Source: Aquabacter spiritensis
GTDB taxonomy: Bacteria > Pseudomonadota > Alphaproteobacteria > Rhizobiales > Xanthobacteraceae
Reading direction: 5' to 3'
Assembly: GCF_004346185.1 (NCBI RefSeq)
Contig: NZ_SMAI01000021.1
Coordinates: 1-45,562, forward strand
DNA: 45,562 nucleotides
Shown here in pieces: positions 33,986 to 42,405 of this stretch (position 1 is the stretch's first letter; every line of letters starts with the position of its first letter). Below the pieces are notes generated by a model, which searched no databases, was not told where the DNA came from, and was given only the letters and a program-made list of their open reading frames with translations. The position numbers were made by a program, and so were the translations under genes.

Positions 33986-34035
33986 ATGCGGGCGCGGACC
34001 ATATTCGGGCCGCGCCGTCTGTGCAACGCCCGCCG

Positions 34036-34821
34036 TCACGTCCCGGTGAATCGCGGCGCCCGTTTTTCTGCGAAAGCGAGCCTGCCCTCGCGGTAATCGG
34101 CGCTCGCATTGGCCAATTGCGTGACGTGCCGCGCCTCGGTCAGGATACCGCCGCCGACGCCCTCGGCGGCGCGGATCGACAGCTTCGCGGCCTTCAGCGT
34201 CAGCGGCGCATTCTCCGAGATGCGCGTGACGATTCGCTCGGCGACCGCATCCACCGCATCCGGCGGCTCGAGATGGTCGAGCGCCCCCATTTCATAGGCG
34301 CGCCGGGCGGCGAGGCTCGTCGCGGTGAAGAAGAGTTGCCGCACCACCGGACCGCCGAAGGCGCGCACCAGCCGTGCCACGCCGCGCGGGTCGTAGCCGA
34401 GACCGAGGCGCGCTGCGGGAATGGCGAGGAAGGCGTCGTCGGCCGCCACCCGGATGTCGCAGCTCGCGGCCAAAGCGGCTCCGGCCCCCACGCACGCGCC
34501 GCGCACCAGAGCGACGACGGGAAAAGCGAGGTTCTCGATCGCGGTACAGGCGCTCTCGACGAGCTCGTCATAGGTCTGCGCGCCGGCGGCATCGGAGCGC
34601 GCGGCGCTGAAATCGGAAATGTCGGCGCCCCCGGAAAAGGCCAGGGTCCCCTCCCCGCGCAGCAGCGCGACACGAATGTCGCCGCGTCCGCCGGCTTCGG
34701 CGGCGAAAGACGACAGATCGTGCCACATCTTGCTGGATATGGCATTGCGCCGCGCGGGATTCGACAGGGTGAGGCGCGCGATGCCGCCCTCGATCGTCAC
34801 TGAGACATCACCGGTTGCCAT
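34036..34821 (-). CDS. Crotonase-fold protein (enoyl-CoA hydratase/isomerase family) lacking both hydratase glutamates
   Basis: A 261-residue crotonase-fold protein. The first oxyanion-hole segment is FSGGADISDF and the second is ACVGAGAALAASCDI. In hydratases two Glu residues act as acid and base (Glu144 and Glu164 of the rat enzyme); here the matching places read PAARLG and VVRQLFF, so both are replaced. It is therefore unlikely to hydrate enoyl-CoA and may be an isomerase, hydrolase or decarboxylase on CoA thioesters. The ATG at 34821 is chosen; 12 codons more are possible upstream. Confidence 0.8.
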   Translation of the reverse strand: MATGDVSVTIEGGIARLTLSNPARRNAISSKMWHDLSSFAAEAGGRGDIRVALLRGEGTLAFSGGADISDFSAARSDAAGAQTYDELVESACTAIENLAFPVVALVRGACVGAGAALAASCDIRVAADDAFLAIPAARLGLGYDPRGVARLVRAFGGPVVRQLFFTATSLAARRAYEMGALDHLEPPDAVDAVAERIVTRISENAPLTLKAAKLSIRAAEGVGGGILTEARHVTQLANASADYREGRLAFAEKRAPRFTGT

Positions 34822-35246
34822 GGGGTCCCCACCGTAGCGTTGGAACCACATAGCCAATATTTTTCGCCGCGGCCACCGCCATACTGCGAATGCGCCCCGG
34901 TCGGTTGTGCCGGCGACGAACGCGGGGCGGTGCCACAGGGCACCGCCCCGCCTCTGCCGGGTGCCGGTCAGGGCTTGACACCCGGAAGCCGCTGCGGATG
35001 GGGCGCGACCGATTGAGTGCCCGGTTTGTTACTTGCCGCCGCACCCCATTGCAATCCAGTTCGAGCTTTTTTGGATCCAGTCCAATACTCTTTCACGACT
35101 TCGGCCGGATCCCGAGACGTGCCATCACAAACGGCCTGCAACCTCGCTGCACCTCGGAACGTCTGGTCCGGATGCGCCAGCTTCCGACTCGACACGCGAG
35201 CCTCTGCGGCTAGGGTTAAGCCCTCGAGACAGCCAAGGAGCCCAGA
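34822..35246. other. 425-bp intergenic region with tandem hairpins
   Basis: No convincing gene is present. A perfect 12-bp stem with an ACAG loop, CGGGGCGGTGCC/GGCACCGCCCCG, is at 34923-34950, followed at about 34957-34985 by a second one with arms CCGGGTG/CACCCGG. Neither has a T-run. The two flanking genes are divergent, so these are not ordinary gene-end terminators; they may end a small unannotated RNA or serve as protein sites. The repeat ATCCAGT occurs twice about 22 bp apart near 35052-35080. Confidence 0.45.
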
Positions 35247-35633
35247 GTGAAACTTAAAGCCATTGCCCTTGCGACGCTTGCAAGCTTGACGCTCGGCGCG
35301 TGCGTGACCGCAACGCAGAACAAGGAAAACATGCTCGCGGCTGCGGGCTTCCGCATGCGCCTGGCTGATACCCCGGACAAGATCGCTTCGCTGAAGACCT
35401 TGCCGCCGCACAAATTCACCGTCCAGAACCAGAACGGCCAGCCGGTCTACATTTATGCCGATCCGACCGTGTGCGGCTGCATTTATTATGGGACGCAGGA
35501 CAATTACGCGAATTATCAGCAGATGATGTTTCAGCAACGCCTCGCCAATCAGCAGCAGATGACGGCGATGATGAACCAGCAGATGGCGTTCGATTACGGG
35601 CCCTGGGGCGGCCCCTTCATGCCAATGTACTGA
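35247..35633 (+). CDS. Small lipoprotein of unknown function
   Basis: A 128-residue lipoprotein. The GTG start at 35247 has AAGGAG six nt upstream. The signal peptide ends in the lipobox LTLGAC, with Cys at residue 19. A short domain (LADTPDKIASLKTLPPHKFT, then VYIYADPTVCGCIYYGTQ) with a CGC pair is followed by a Gln/Met-rich tail (residues of about 90-113) and a GPWGGPFMP end. I know related unnamed lipoproteins in Hyphomicrobiales but no function. Confidence 0.75.
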   Translation: MKLKAIALATLASLTLGACVTATQNKENMLAAAGFRMRLADTPDKIASLKTLPPHKFTVQNQNGQPVYIYADPTVCGCIYYGTQDNYANYQQMMFQQRLANQQQMTAMMNQQMAFDYGPWGGPFMPMY

Positions 35634-35646
35634 CGCTATGGCAAAA

Positions 35647-35668
35647 CGGCCGGCCAGAGAGCCGGCCG
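35647..35668. terminator. Hairpin between convergent lipoprotein and DUF305 genes
   Basis: CGGCCGGC-CAGAGA-GCCGGCCG, an 8-bp perfect stem 14 nt after the lipoprotein stop. On the minus strand it is followed by TTTTGC, so it can terminate the DUF305 transcript; for the plus strand there is no T-run. Confidence 0.6.
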
Positions 35669-35720
35669 CCCCGGCGGCGTTCCGGCCGCCCGCGCGTCGC
35701 CGGGGCGAGCGAGGTCGGGG

Positions 35721-36227
35721 TCAGTTCGAAGCGGTCCCGAGCCGCTGAGAGGGGAGAAGATCCGGCGCGTCGGCCGAAATCGGATGCGCCGACAAGTCGC
35801 CGATCAAGCTCTTCATTTCCGCAATTTCCCGCCGTTGGGCCGCGATGATCGCGTCGGCCAGTTCGCGCACACGGGGGTCTCGGATGTGCGCACGCTCACT
35901 GGTCATGATTGCAATCGAATGATGCGGGATCATCGCCTTCATGTAGGCCAAATCGGCGACTGTCTCCTGGCTTCGGACGAGCCAGAGAGATCCGCCGAAC
36001 ACGACCAACGCAGCGCCGATGATCCCGGCATTGAGACGTCGGTTGGGATACATCCCCCACATGAACGCCATCATGACGACCGCCATGGTGGCCCCCATCA
36101 GCAGCGCCATCCAGGTGCGTGTTTGGCTATAGAGCACGTGGTCGAGCGCATAAGTATTGAGATACATCAGACCAAACATGACGATGGTCGACGTGGCGAT
36201 CATGGCAGCGAAGCGCACATAGCTCAT
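35721..36227 (-). CDS. DUF305 domain membrane protein
   Basis: A 168-residue protein from the ATG at 36227, which has GGAGGA upstream. Three membrane segments lie at about residues 5-25, 38-60 and 66-84, followed by a DUF305 helical domain with the signature MIPHHSIAIM (His102, His103). DUF305 proteins are four-helix-bundle, ferritin-like and often found with copper-handling genes; a metal-binding role is likely but unproven. It is next to stress genes and has a near-consensus EcfG-type promoter. Confidence 0.85.
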   Translation of the reverse strand: MSYVRFAAMIATSTIVMFGLMYLNTYALDHVLYSQTRTWMALLMGATMAVVMMAFMWGMYPNRRLNAGIIGAALVVFGGSLWLVRSQETVADLAYMKAMIPHHSIAIMTSERAHIRDPRVRELADAIIAAQRREIAEMKSLIGDLSAHPISADAPDLLPSQRLGTASN

Positions 36228-36252
36228 GATTGATCCTCCGCATTTTGGCGGA

Positions 36253-36277
36253 AACGCCTTGGCGGCGGCGAAGTTTC
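36253..36277 (-). promoter_or_regulatory. Possible EcfG-type promoter for the DUF305 gene
   Basis: On the minus strand GAAAC-N16-CGTT, one mismatch from the consensus GGAAC-N16/17-CGTT at the -35. Transcription would begin about 10 nt further, leaving a short leader that contains the ribosome binding site. The mismatch is in a usually strict position, so this is tentative. Confidence 0.35.
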
Positions 36278-36353
36278 GCGGACCGCGCCACGGCTCAAGA
36301 TGAGCGTCGTCCGGCTTTCGCAGCATCCCTGACGGAATACGTCGGACCGCGTC

Positions 36354-36379
36354 GGAACACCTGCGGACTTTGGGCCGTT
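36354..36379 (+). promoter_or_regulatory. EcfG-type (general stress) promoter of the alpha/beta hydrolase gene
   Basis: GGAAC at 36354-36358 and CGTT at 36376-36379 are separated by 17 bp, a full match to the alphaproteobacterial EcfG consensus. The start codon of the hydrolase gene lies 56 nt downstream. Confidence 0.7.
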
Positions 36380-36434
36380 ATCGAATCGCGCCTCATCCCG
36401 CACTGCAGCACGCGCACCTGCAAGGACGCGCATC

Positions 36435-37382
36435 ATGAAATCCAAAACCATCGCCCTTTCCGCAGCAGCCACCGTCGCCGCCCTCACCGCGGCGGCACTC
36501 ATCAATGCCCGCCTCGCCCGCAAGGCGGAACGCGACAATCCGGCGAAGGGTCGGATCCTCGAAGTCGACGGGTTGCGCCTGCATTTCGTCGAGCGGGGAA
36601 GCGGGCCGCCGCTTGTCCTGCTGCACGGCAACGGCGCGATGATCCAGGATTTCGCCGCGAGCGGGTTGCTCGATCGCGCGGCCGAGACACACCGGGTCAT
36701 CGTCTTCGACCGTCCCGGCTTCGGACACAGCACGCGGCCGCGCCGGCGTCTGTGGACCCCGGCCGCGCAGGCGGATCTCATCCACAAGGCGCTCGGCCTG
36801 ATCGGCGTTGAAAAGGCGACCGTGCTCGGCCACTCCTTCGGCGCGAGCATCGCCGTTCAATTGGCCGCTCGGCATCCGGACATGGTCCAGCGGCTGGTCC
36901 TGGCCTCGGGCTATTATTTCCCGACCTTCCGCCCGGGCTTTCTCGGCCTCTCCGTGCCGGCGATCCCGATCCTCGGCGACATCGTGCGCTATACGATCGC
37001 CCCCGCCTTGAGCAGGATGGCCTGGCCCCTTCTGATGCGCATGTTCTTCGGACCGCCACGCACACCGGCGAAATTTTCCGCCTTCCCCCGCAGCATGGCG
37101 CTACGCCCTTCGCAATTGCGGGCGGCGGCAGCGGAAACCGCCATGCTCATTCCCCATGCCTTCGCGGCGCAGGAGGATTATGCGCGTATCACGGCGCCCG
37201 TCGCGATCATCGCCGGCGATGCCGACCGCGTGATCGGCTTCGGCCATTCCAAACGCCTGCACCGCCTGATTCCGGACAGCACGCTTCACCGTGTCCGCGG
37301 CGGCGGCCACATGATCCACCAGACCCACACCGCCGCACTCATGGCTGCTCTCGACGCACCGCCTGCTCTGCAGTCTGCGTGA
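36435..37382 (+). CDS. Alpha/beta hydrolase, membrane-anchored or exported, stress-linked
   Basis: A 315-residue hydrolase. An N-terminal hydrophobic stretch (TIALSAAATVAALTAAALIN) followed by Arg/Lys suggests a signal anchor. The core has LLHGNGAMIQDF for the oxyanion hole, nucleophile Ser134 (LGHSFGAS), Asp in IIAGDADRVIG and His in RGGGHMIHQ. It resembles haloperoxidase/epoxide-hydrolase-like enzymes without a clear substrate. An EcfG-type promoter precedes it and the CsbD gene follows after 84 nt with its own such promoter. Confidence 0.83.
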   Translation: MKSKTIALSAAATVAALTAAALINARLARKAERDNPAKGRILEVDGLRLHFVERGSGPPLVLLHGNGAMIQDFAASGLLDRAAETHRVIVFDRPGFGHSTRPRRRLWTPAAQADLIHKALGLIGVEKATVLGHSFGASIAVQLAARHPDMVQRLVLASGYYFPTFRPGFLGLSVPAIPILGDIVRYTIAPALSRMAWPLLMRMFFGPPRTPAKFSAFPRSMALRPSQLRAAAAETAMLIPHAFAAQEDYARITAPVAIIAGDADRVIGFGHSKRLHRLIPDSTLHRVRGGGHMIHQTHTAALMAALDAPPALQSA

Positions 37383-37412
37383 AAGTGAAGCGCCCGGATT
37401 CCGCCACTCCGT

Positions 37413-37437
37413 GGAACAGACACCTCACCAATACGTT
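37413..37437 (+). promoter_or_regulatory. EcfG-type promoter of the CsbD gene
   Basis: GGAAC at 37413-37417 and CGTT at 37434-37437 are separated by 16 bp, a full consensus match, 30 nt before the CsbD start codon. CsbD-type genes are frequent members of the general stress regulon. Confidence 0.8.
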
Positions 37438-37466
37438 GCGCTTCCGACGTCGCAAAGGAGATGCAC

Positions 37467-37706
37467 ATGGACGAGGATAGGATCAAGGGCGCCGCAAACG
37501 AATGGGGTGGTAAGGCCAAAGAAGCCGCGGGCGCGATCTCCGGCAACGATTCGCTCCGGGGCGAAGGCTATGCCGACCAGATCCAGGGCCGTGCCGAGAA
37601 TGCGGTCGGGCAGGTCAAGGATTACGTGAACGACCGGCCCATGAACGCGGTTCTGGCGGCGGGGGTCATCGGGTTCGTGGTCGGCATGTGGGTCGGCCGT
37701 CACTGA
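37467..37706 (+). CDS. CsbD-family stress protein with C-terminal membrane anchor
   Basis: A 79-residue protein. Residues 1-52 are CsbD-like (DEDRIKGAANEWGGKAKEAA, then GQIQGRAENAVGQVK-type pattern). Residues of about 60-77 (VLAAGVIGFVVGMWVG) are a glycine-rich membrane segment like that of ElaB/YqjD/DUF883 proteins. The ATG at 37467 is preferred because AAAGGAG lies six nt before it and directly abuts the ATG at 37461. The molecular role of CsbD is unknown; it is a general stress marker, in keeping with the promoter found. Confidence 0.88.
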   Translation: MDEDRIKGAANEWGGKAKEAAGAISGNDSLRGEGYADQIQGRAENAVGQVKDYVNDRPMNAVLAAGVIGFVVGMWVGRH

Positions 37707-37740
37707 GGCGACAGGCGGCGCTTTAGCGCGCGGCTGAAAG

Positions 37741-37782
37741 ACCGAGCCCGTTCAGGATCGCCTGATCCTGAACGGGCTCGGT
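37741..37782. terminator. Long perfect hairpin between CsbD and flavoprotein genes
   Basis: Left arm ACCGAGCCCGTTCAGGATC and its exact complement form a 19-bp stem with a GCCT loop, between convergent genes. There is no T-run on either side. It probably serves both transcripts and can also form a cruciform. Confidence 0.65.
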
Positions 37783-37826
37783 CGCGACCTCGGGACGGAG
37801 CTTCCGCGCCATCCAGTGCGGCGGCG

Positions 37827-39638
37827 CTATTTAAGACGGGTGAATCCGTCTTCGCTCCAATATTCGCTACCGACCTGGTGATGACCGGTGAAAAGGCCCT
37901 GCGGGTCGTATTTCATCTTGGCCGCGAGAAGACGGTCATAGTTCGGCCCCCACGCCGCCTCCTGCCACTTCTTTTCAAAAAAGCTCATTTCCGAGGAATA
38001 GGAGCCCGCGCGCGGCGCAATCGTGCGCAATTCCGCGAAGGCGGCGGCGATCTTCGCCGCGCTCGCCCGCCCCGCGACGACATCGGGCTCATGGCCCGGC
38101 ACCCCCGGAAACGCGCGCGGCTGACCGCTCGCCACCAGAGCGAGCGCAAAGGCATCGACCGCGTCGGGATGGATCGACGTCTCGCGGGCCTCCCGCCGCC
38201 GGGCCTCCGTTGCCCCCGCGAGCCCCTTGTTGAAATGCAGCGACACCTCGAAATGGCGCGACGCCGCGAACAAGGCGTCCACCAGCCCGCCCCGGCGATC
38301 CGCCGCGAGCAACCGCTCGGACAGCCAGACGGATTCGTAGCCGGTGAGGTAGAGGCTCACTTCCCCGGCATTCCCCGCCCACCAGAACCGCCCCGGCGCC
38401 GCCCCGGGGCGCGTGTCTTCGATGATCGATTGCGGCACATGTGCCTTGCGATAGGCGAAGTCCCACCAATGGCGCGCCGGCATCGACACGATGCGCGGCC
38501 GCGCGACTTCGGCGATGCGCCCGTCCTGCGCCGCGATCCACCGCCGCAGGGGCTCCCAGGTCGCATGGGCCTCGGCGTCGGAGAGCCCTTGGAACACCAT
38601 GGCGATGGCGAGCACATTGTCCGGGGCGAGCGCAACCTGCTCGCCCCAATGGGGATTGATCAGACGGTCTTGCGCGAAGGTGCAGAACGCCGCGACGAGG
38701 GCTCGGAAGTCCGCATCGGACGTCGCGCGCAGGCTCCAGCCGAAAAATCCCGCCCGCTCCGGCAGGTCGCGGGTGGCGAGCGTCAGACGCGTGGTGATGC
38801 CGAAGCCGGCCCCGCCGCCCTTCAAGGCGAGGAACAGGTCCGGATGCGTGCAGGCATTGGCGATCCGCACCCGGCCGTCCGCGGTGACGATTTCCGCCTC
38901 CAGCAGGCTCGCGGCAACGAGGCCGCCATATTTGGAGAAGCTGCCGAACCCGCCGGTCTGGACATGTCCCCCGACCCCGACGCTGGTGCATCCCCCGCCT
39001 TGGACGAAGCGCCCGCCTTGCGTCACCACGCGGTCGTAGAGCTGGATGAACTTCGCGCCCGCACCGATGCTCACCGCGGGCTGGGGGGCGATCGCCCCGG
39101 CGCAGTTTGCCGGCACGAAGGCGTCATGCATCTCGATCGCGTCGAGCCGCCGGGTCCAGACGAGGAGGCTGTCCGGGGCGTTCGACTGGCCGAGATAGGA
39201 ATGCGCGCCCCCCTTCACCACGAGGCGGAGACTCTTGGCGCGGGCGAAATCCACCGCGGCGGCGACGTCCGCGGCGCTTTCCGGCACGACCGCATAGACG
39301 CTCGGCGCGGCCGTCCAGCCGTCGAGCCACCCCGTGGACTGGGTCCCCCCCGCTTGGTCCTGGATGAAGAACGGGTTCGCCAGATTTTGCAGCGCCGTCT
39401 CGCACAGCGCTCCATCGGGCGTGCGCTCGCACGCGGCCAAAGGCGAGGCGACACGCTCGAGCCGGCCACCGACGCGGCGGCGCAGCTCCGCCCAGTCCGC
39501 AGCGCTCGGCCATTGCGGATCGGCGGGACGCACACGTGTCTGGGGCGCGGCGGGAAGCGGCGACTGTGCATTCAGCCGACCCGCCGGCGCCAGAAAGGCA
39601 GCCGAGGCGAAGGTCTTGATCACTTGCCGGCGGTCCAT
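37827..39638 (-). CDS. Tat-exported FAD oxidase with berberine-bridge-type domain, bicovalent flavin likely
   Basis: A 603-residue flavoprotein. The N-terminus MDRRQVIKTFASAAFLAPAG is a Tat-type signal. The FAD-binding (PCMH) domain carries VVKGGAHSYLG with His146 and FVQGGGCTSVGVGGH with Cys217, the two positions that bind FAD covalently in berberine bridge enzyme and related sugar oxidases. The C-terminal BBE motif is NYDRLLAAKMKYDPQGLF. It therefore likely oxidises an alcohol, sugar or alkaloid-like compound in the periplasm and passes electrons to O2. The gene stands alone. Confidence 0.87.
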   Translation of the reverse strand: MDRRQVIKTFASAAFLAPAGRLNAQSPLPAAPQTRVRPADPQWPSAADWAELRRRVGGRLERVASPLAACERTPDGALCETALQNLANPFFIQDQAGGTQSTGWLDGWTAAPSVYAVVPESAADVAAAVDFARAKSLRLVVKGGAHSYLGQSNAPDSLLVWTRRLDAIEMHDAFVPANCAGAIAPQPAVSIGAGAKFIQLYDRVVTQGGRFVQGGGCTSVGVGGHVQTGGFGSFSKYGGLVAASLLEAEIVTADGRVRIANACTHPDLFLALKGGGAGFGITTRLTLATRDLPERAGFFGWSLRATSDADFRALVAAFCTFAQDRLINPHWGEQVALAPDNVLAIAMVFQGLSDAEAHATWEPLRRWIAAQDGRIAEVARPRIVSMPARHWWDFAYRKAHVPQSIIEDTRPGAAPGRFWWAGNAGEVSLYLTGYESVWLSERLLAADRRGGLVDALFAASRHFEVSLHFNKGLAGATEARRREARETSIHPDAVDAFALALVASGQPRAFPGVPGHEPDVVAGRASAAKIAAAFAELRTIAPRAGSYSSEMSFFEKKWQEAAWGPNYDRLLAAKMKYDPQGLFTGHHQVGSEYWSEDGFTRLK

Positions 39639-39747
39639 TTCCCCTCCCTTTTCGACAGAGACTAAAGCCGCATCCGGCCGAGTTGAAGCTGAATGACGGG
39701 CGGACGCATCGCCGTGGGCGCTGGATCACGCAGGTCCGACCGGCCAA

Positions 39748-39836
39748 GGGCGCGCCGCGCGCCCCTGCGCCCATCGTCGATCCGGGCGTGACGGGGGTTC
39801 TTGGACCATCAAAGGGAGCCCGCGCTTGCCGCGGGC
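39748..39836. other. Two hairpins in the leader region upstream of trpG
   Basis: GGGCGCG-CCG-CGCGCCC (39748-39764) and GCCCGCG-CTTGC-CGCGGGC (39818-39836) lie in the 281-nt gap before trpG. I see no leader peptide rich in Trp codons, so they do not look like a trp attenuator; they may be terminator remnants of an upstream gene. Confidence 0.4.
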
Positions 39837-39919
39837 CGCCTTAGGCATTAATTCGAACCGCGGCTTGCGAGGGATCGAGCGCGAGCGCGCCGCCCGGATC
39901 CGCCGGGCCGGGAGCCACG

Positions 39920-40519
39920 ATGACCGCCGTAACGCTGATCGATAATTACGACAGCTTCACCTACAATCTCTGGCACTATCTGGGCGAGCTCGGCGCGACC
40001 GTCACCGTCCACCGCAACGATGCGCGCGACGTCGAGGCGGTGCTCGGGGAAAAGCCGGACGCGATCGTCATTTCCCCCGGCCCCTGCACGCCGACAGAGG
40101 CGGGCATCTGCCTCGATCTGATCGCGCGGGCGAGCCCGGAGGTGCCGCTGTTCGGCGTATGCCTCGGCCATCAGGCGATCGGCCAGGTGTTCGGTGGCGA
40201 CGTGGTGCGCGCCCCGCTGCCGATGCACGGCAAGATGTCGGAGATCCATCACGAAGGCCGCTCGGTGTTCCGAGGGCTGAACCGCGCTTTCCAGGCGACG
40301 CGCTATCATTCCCTGATCGTCGCGCGGGAGACGCTTCCCGATGCCCTCGAAGTCACGGCGCACACCGAGGACGGGCTGATCATGGGGCTCGCGCACCGCG
40401 CGCTGCCGGTCCACGGCGTCCAGTTCCATCCCGAGAGCATCGCCTCGGAGAACGGGCACGCGCTGCTGCGCAATTTCCTGGAGATCGCGACGGCCTTCAA
40501 CCAGAGCCGGAAAGGCTGA
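39920..40519 (+). CDS. trpG: Anthranilate synthase component II (glutamine amidotransferase)
   Basis: A 199-residue class I amidotransferase that supplies ammonia from glutamine for anthranilate formation from chorismate. The triad is Cys81 (GVCLGHQ), His170 and Glu172 (QFHPES). [10 protein letters not shown] at the start and [10 protein letters not shown] are typical of TrpG/PabA. GGAG precedes the ATG. It heads the operon here; the chorismate-binding partner TrpE is not within the window. It could also serve as PabA for folate synthesis. Confidence 0.95.
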   Translation: MTAVTLIDNYDSFTYNLWHYLGELGATVTVHRNDARDVEAVLGEKPDAIVISPGPCTPTEAGICLDLIARASPEVPLFGVCLGHQAIGQVFGGDVVRAPLPMHGKMSEIHHEGRSVFRGLNRAFQATRYHSLIVARETLPDALEVTAHTEDGLIMGLAHRALPVHGVQFHPESIASENGHALLRNFLEIATAFNQSRKG

Positions 40520-40522
40520 CGC

Positions 40523-41557
40523 ATGGACGAGTTCCGCCCCCTGCTCTCGAAAGTCGCCACCGGCGCATCGCTGACCCGCGCCGAAGCCGCCTATGTGTTC
40601 GACCGGATGATGTCGGGCGAGGCGACCCCCGCGCAGATCGGCGCGCTGCTTATGGGACTGCGGGTGCGGGGCGAGACGGTCGAGGAAATCGCTGGCGCCG
40701 TATCCGTCATGCGCGCCAAGATGCTGCCCGTCGAAGCGCCCGACGCGGCGGTGGATGTGGTCGGCACTGGGGGCGACGCCTCCGGCTCCTACAACATTTC
40801 GACCTGTGCCGCCTTCATCGTTGCGGGAGCCGGCGTGCCGGTGGCGAAGCATGGCAACCGCGCCCTGTCTTCGCGCTCCGGGGCGGCGGACGCCCTGAGC
40901 GCGCTCGGCGTGCGGATCGATCTCGCCCCCGACGCCATTGCGCGCTGTATCGCCGAAGCCGGCATCGGCTTCATGTTCGCCCCCGCCCACCACCCGGCGA
41001 TGAAGCATGTCGGGCCGGCGCGCGTCGAACTCGGCACCCGGACCATCTTCAATCTGCTCGGTCCGCTGTCCAATCCCGCGGGAGTGCGGCGGCAGATGGT
41101 CGGCGTGTTCTCCAAAGCGTGGCTGGCGCCGCTCGCGGAGGTGCTGAAGACGCTGGGATCGGAGCGGGCCTGGGTGGTGCACGGATCGGACGGGCTGGAC
41201 GAGATCACCCTGTGCGGCCCCACCGATGTCGCCTCTCTGGAGGACGGCCATATCCACACCTTCACCATCGCCCCGGAACAGGTCGGACTGACCCGTGCCG
41301 AGCCGGATGCGCTGAAGGGCGGCGATGCCGCCCACAATGCCGAGGCGCTGCGGGCGGTGCTGGACGGCGCGCCGGGGGCCTATCGCGACGTCTCGATCTT
41401 CAATGCCGCGGCCACTTTGCTGATCGCCGGCCGCGCCGCCGACCTCACCGAAGGCGTCGCGATGGCGGCCACCGCGCTCGACACCGGTTCGGCCCGTGCC
41501 CGGCTCGAAACGCTGGTCTCGGTGTCCCAGAAGTTTGCCCCCAAGGTCGAGCCATGA
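40523..41557 (+). CDS. trpD: Anthranilate phosphoribosyltransferase
   Basis: A 344-residue enzyme that joins anthranilate to PRPP, the second tryptophan step. The glycine-rich PRPP loop [14 protein letters not shown] is near residues 76-89, [15 protein letters not shown] follows, and [17 protein letters not shown] and [10 protein letters not shown] are conserved. It starts 3 nt after trpG and its stop overlaps the trpC start (ATGA), which indicates translational coupling. Confidence 0.96.
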   Translation: MDEFRPLLSKVATGASLTRAEAAYVFDRMMSGEATPAQIGALLMGLRVRGETVEEIAGAVSVMRAKMLPVEAPDAAVDVVGTGGDASGSYNISTCAAFIVAGAGVPVAKHGNRALSSRSGAADALSALGVRIDLAPDAIARCIAEAGIGFMFAPAHHPAMKHVGPARVELGTRTIFNLLGPLSNPAGVRRQMVGVFSKAWLAPLAEVLKTLGSERAWVVHGSDGLDEITLCGPTDVASLEDGHIHTFTIAPEQVGLTRAEPDALKGGDAAHNAEALRAVLDGAPGAYRDVSIFNAAATLLIAGRAADLTEGVAMAATALDTGSARARLETLVSVSQKFAPKVEP

Positions 41558-42345
41558 GCGATATTCTGACCCGGATCGCCGACTACAAGCGCGAAGAAAT
41601 CGCCGCCGCCAAGGCCGCCCGGCCGCGGCCGGAGATCGAGGCGGCGGCGCGCGCGGCCGATCCGGTGCGTCCGTTCGCCGGCGCCTTGCGCGCGCGGCTC
41701 GAAGCGGGCGAAACGGCGTTGATTGCCGAAGTGAAGAAAGCGAGCCCGTCCAAGGGCCTGATCCGCCCCGACTTCGATCCGCCCGCCCTCGCCGCCGCCT
41801 ATGAGGCCGGCGGCGCCGCCTGCCTCTCGGTGCTCACCGACGGCCCTTCCTTCCAGGGCGCGCCGGATTTCCTGATCGCCGCGCGCGCCGCGACGCGCCT
41901 GCCGGCGCTGCGCAAGGATTTCATGCACGACACCTATCAGGTTGCGGAAGCGCGAGCCTGGGGGGCCGACTGCATCTTGATCATCATGGCGTCGGTCGAC
42001 GACGCGCTCGCGGCCGACCTTTATGCCTGCGCGCAGGATTGGGGCATGGATGCGATCGTCGAGGTACACGACGAAGAAGAACTCGACCGTGCGCTGCGGC
42101 TGCCCGCGCCGCTCATCGGGATCAACAACCGCAATCTGCGCACGTTCGAGACCGATCTGGCGACCAGCGAGCGCCTGTCGGCGAGGGTTCCGGACGACCG
42201 GCTGTGCATCGGCGAAAGCGGGATCTTCACGCCCGCCGACGTCGCACGCCTCGCCGCGACCGGGATCCACACCATCCTGGTCGGCGAGAGCCTGATGCGG
42301 CAGGCGGATGTCGCCGCCGCCACGCGCGCCTTGCTGGCGAGGTGA
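41554..42345 (+). CDS. trpC: Indole-3-glycerol phosphate synthase
   Basis: A 263-residue TIM-barrel enzyme that closes the indole ring in tryptophan synthesis. [12 protein letters not shown] carries the catalytic Lys and phosphate-loop residues, LRKDF the second Lys, and [15 protein letters not shown] and GESGI the remaining active-site Glu, Asn and Ser. It is not fused to TrpF. The ATG at 41554 overlaps the trpD stop. Confidence 0.96.
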   Translation: MSDILTRIADYKREEIAAAKAARPRPEIEAAARAADPVRPFAGALRARLEAGETALIAEVKKASPSKGLIRPDFDPPALAAAYEAGGAACLSVLTDGPSFQGAPDFLIAARAATRLPALRKDFMHDTYQVAEARAWGADCILIIMASVDDALAADLYACAQDWGMDAIVEVHDEEELDRALRLPAPLIGINNRNLRTFETDLATSERLSARVPDDRLCIGESGIFTPADVARLAATGIHTILVGESLMRQADVAAATRALLAR

Positions 42346-42405
42346 AACCGGCTCTGGCATAGTGCCGCCGCGCCGGGGGATGCGGCGCTTGCTTCGGAGA
42401 CTTTC

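Noticed and set aside
39748-39836. A trp attenuator before trpG
   Set aside because: Hairpins exist but there is no short leader frame with tandem Trp codons and no T-run after the stems.
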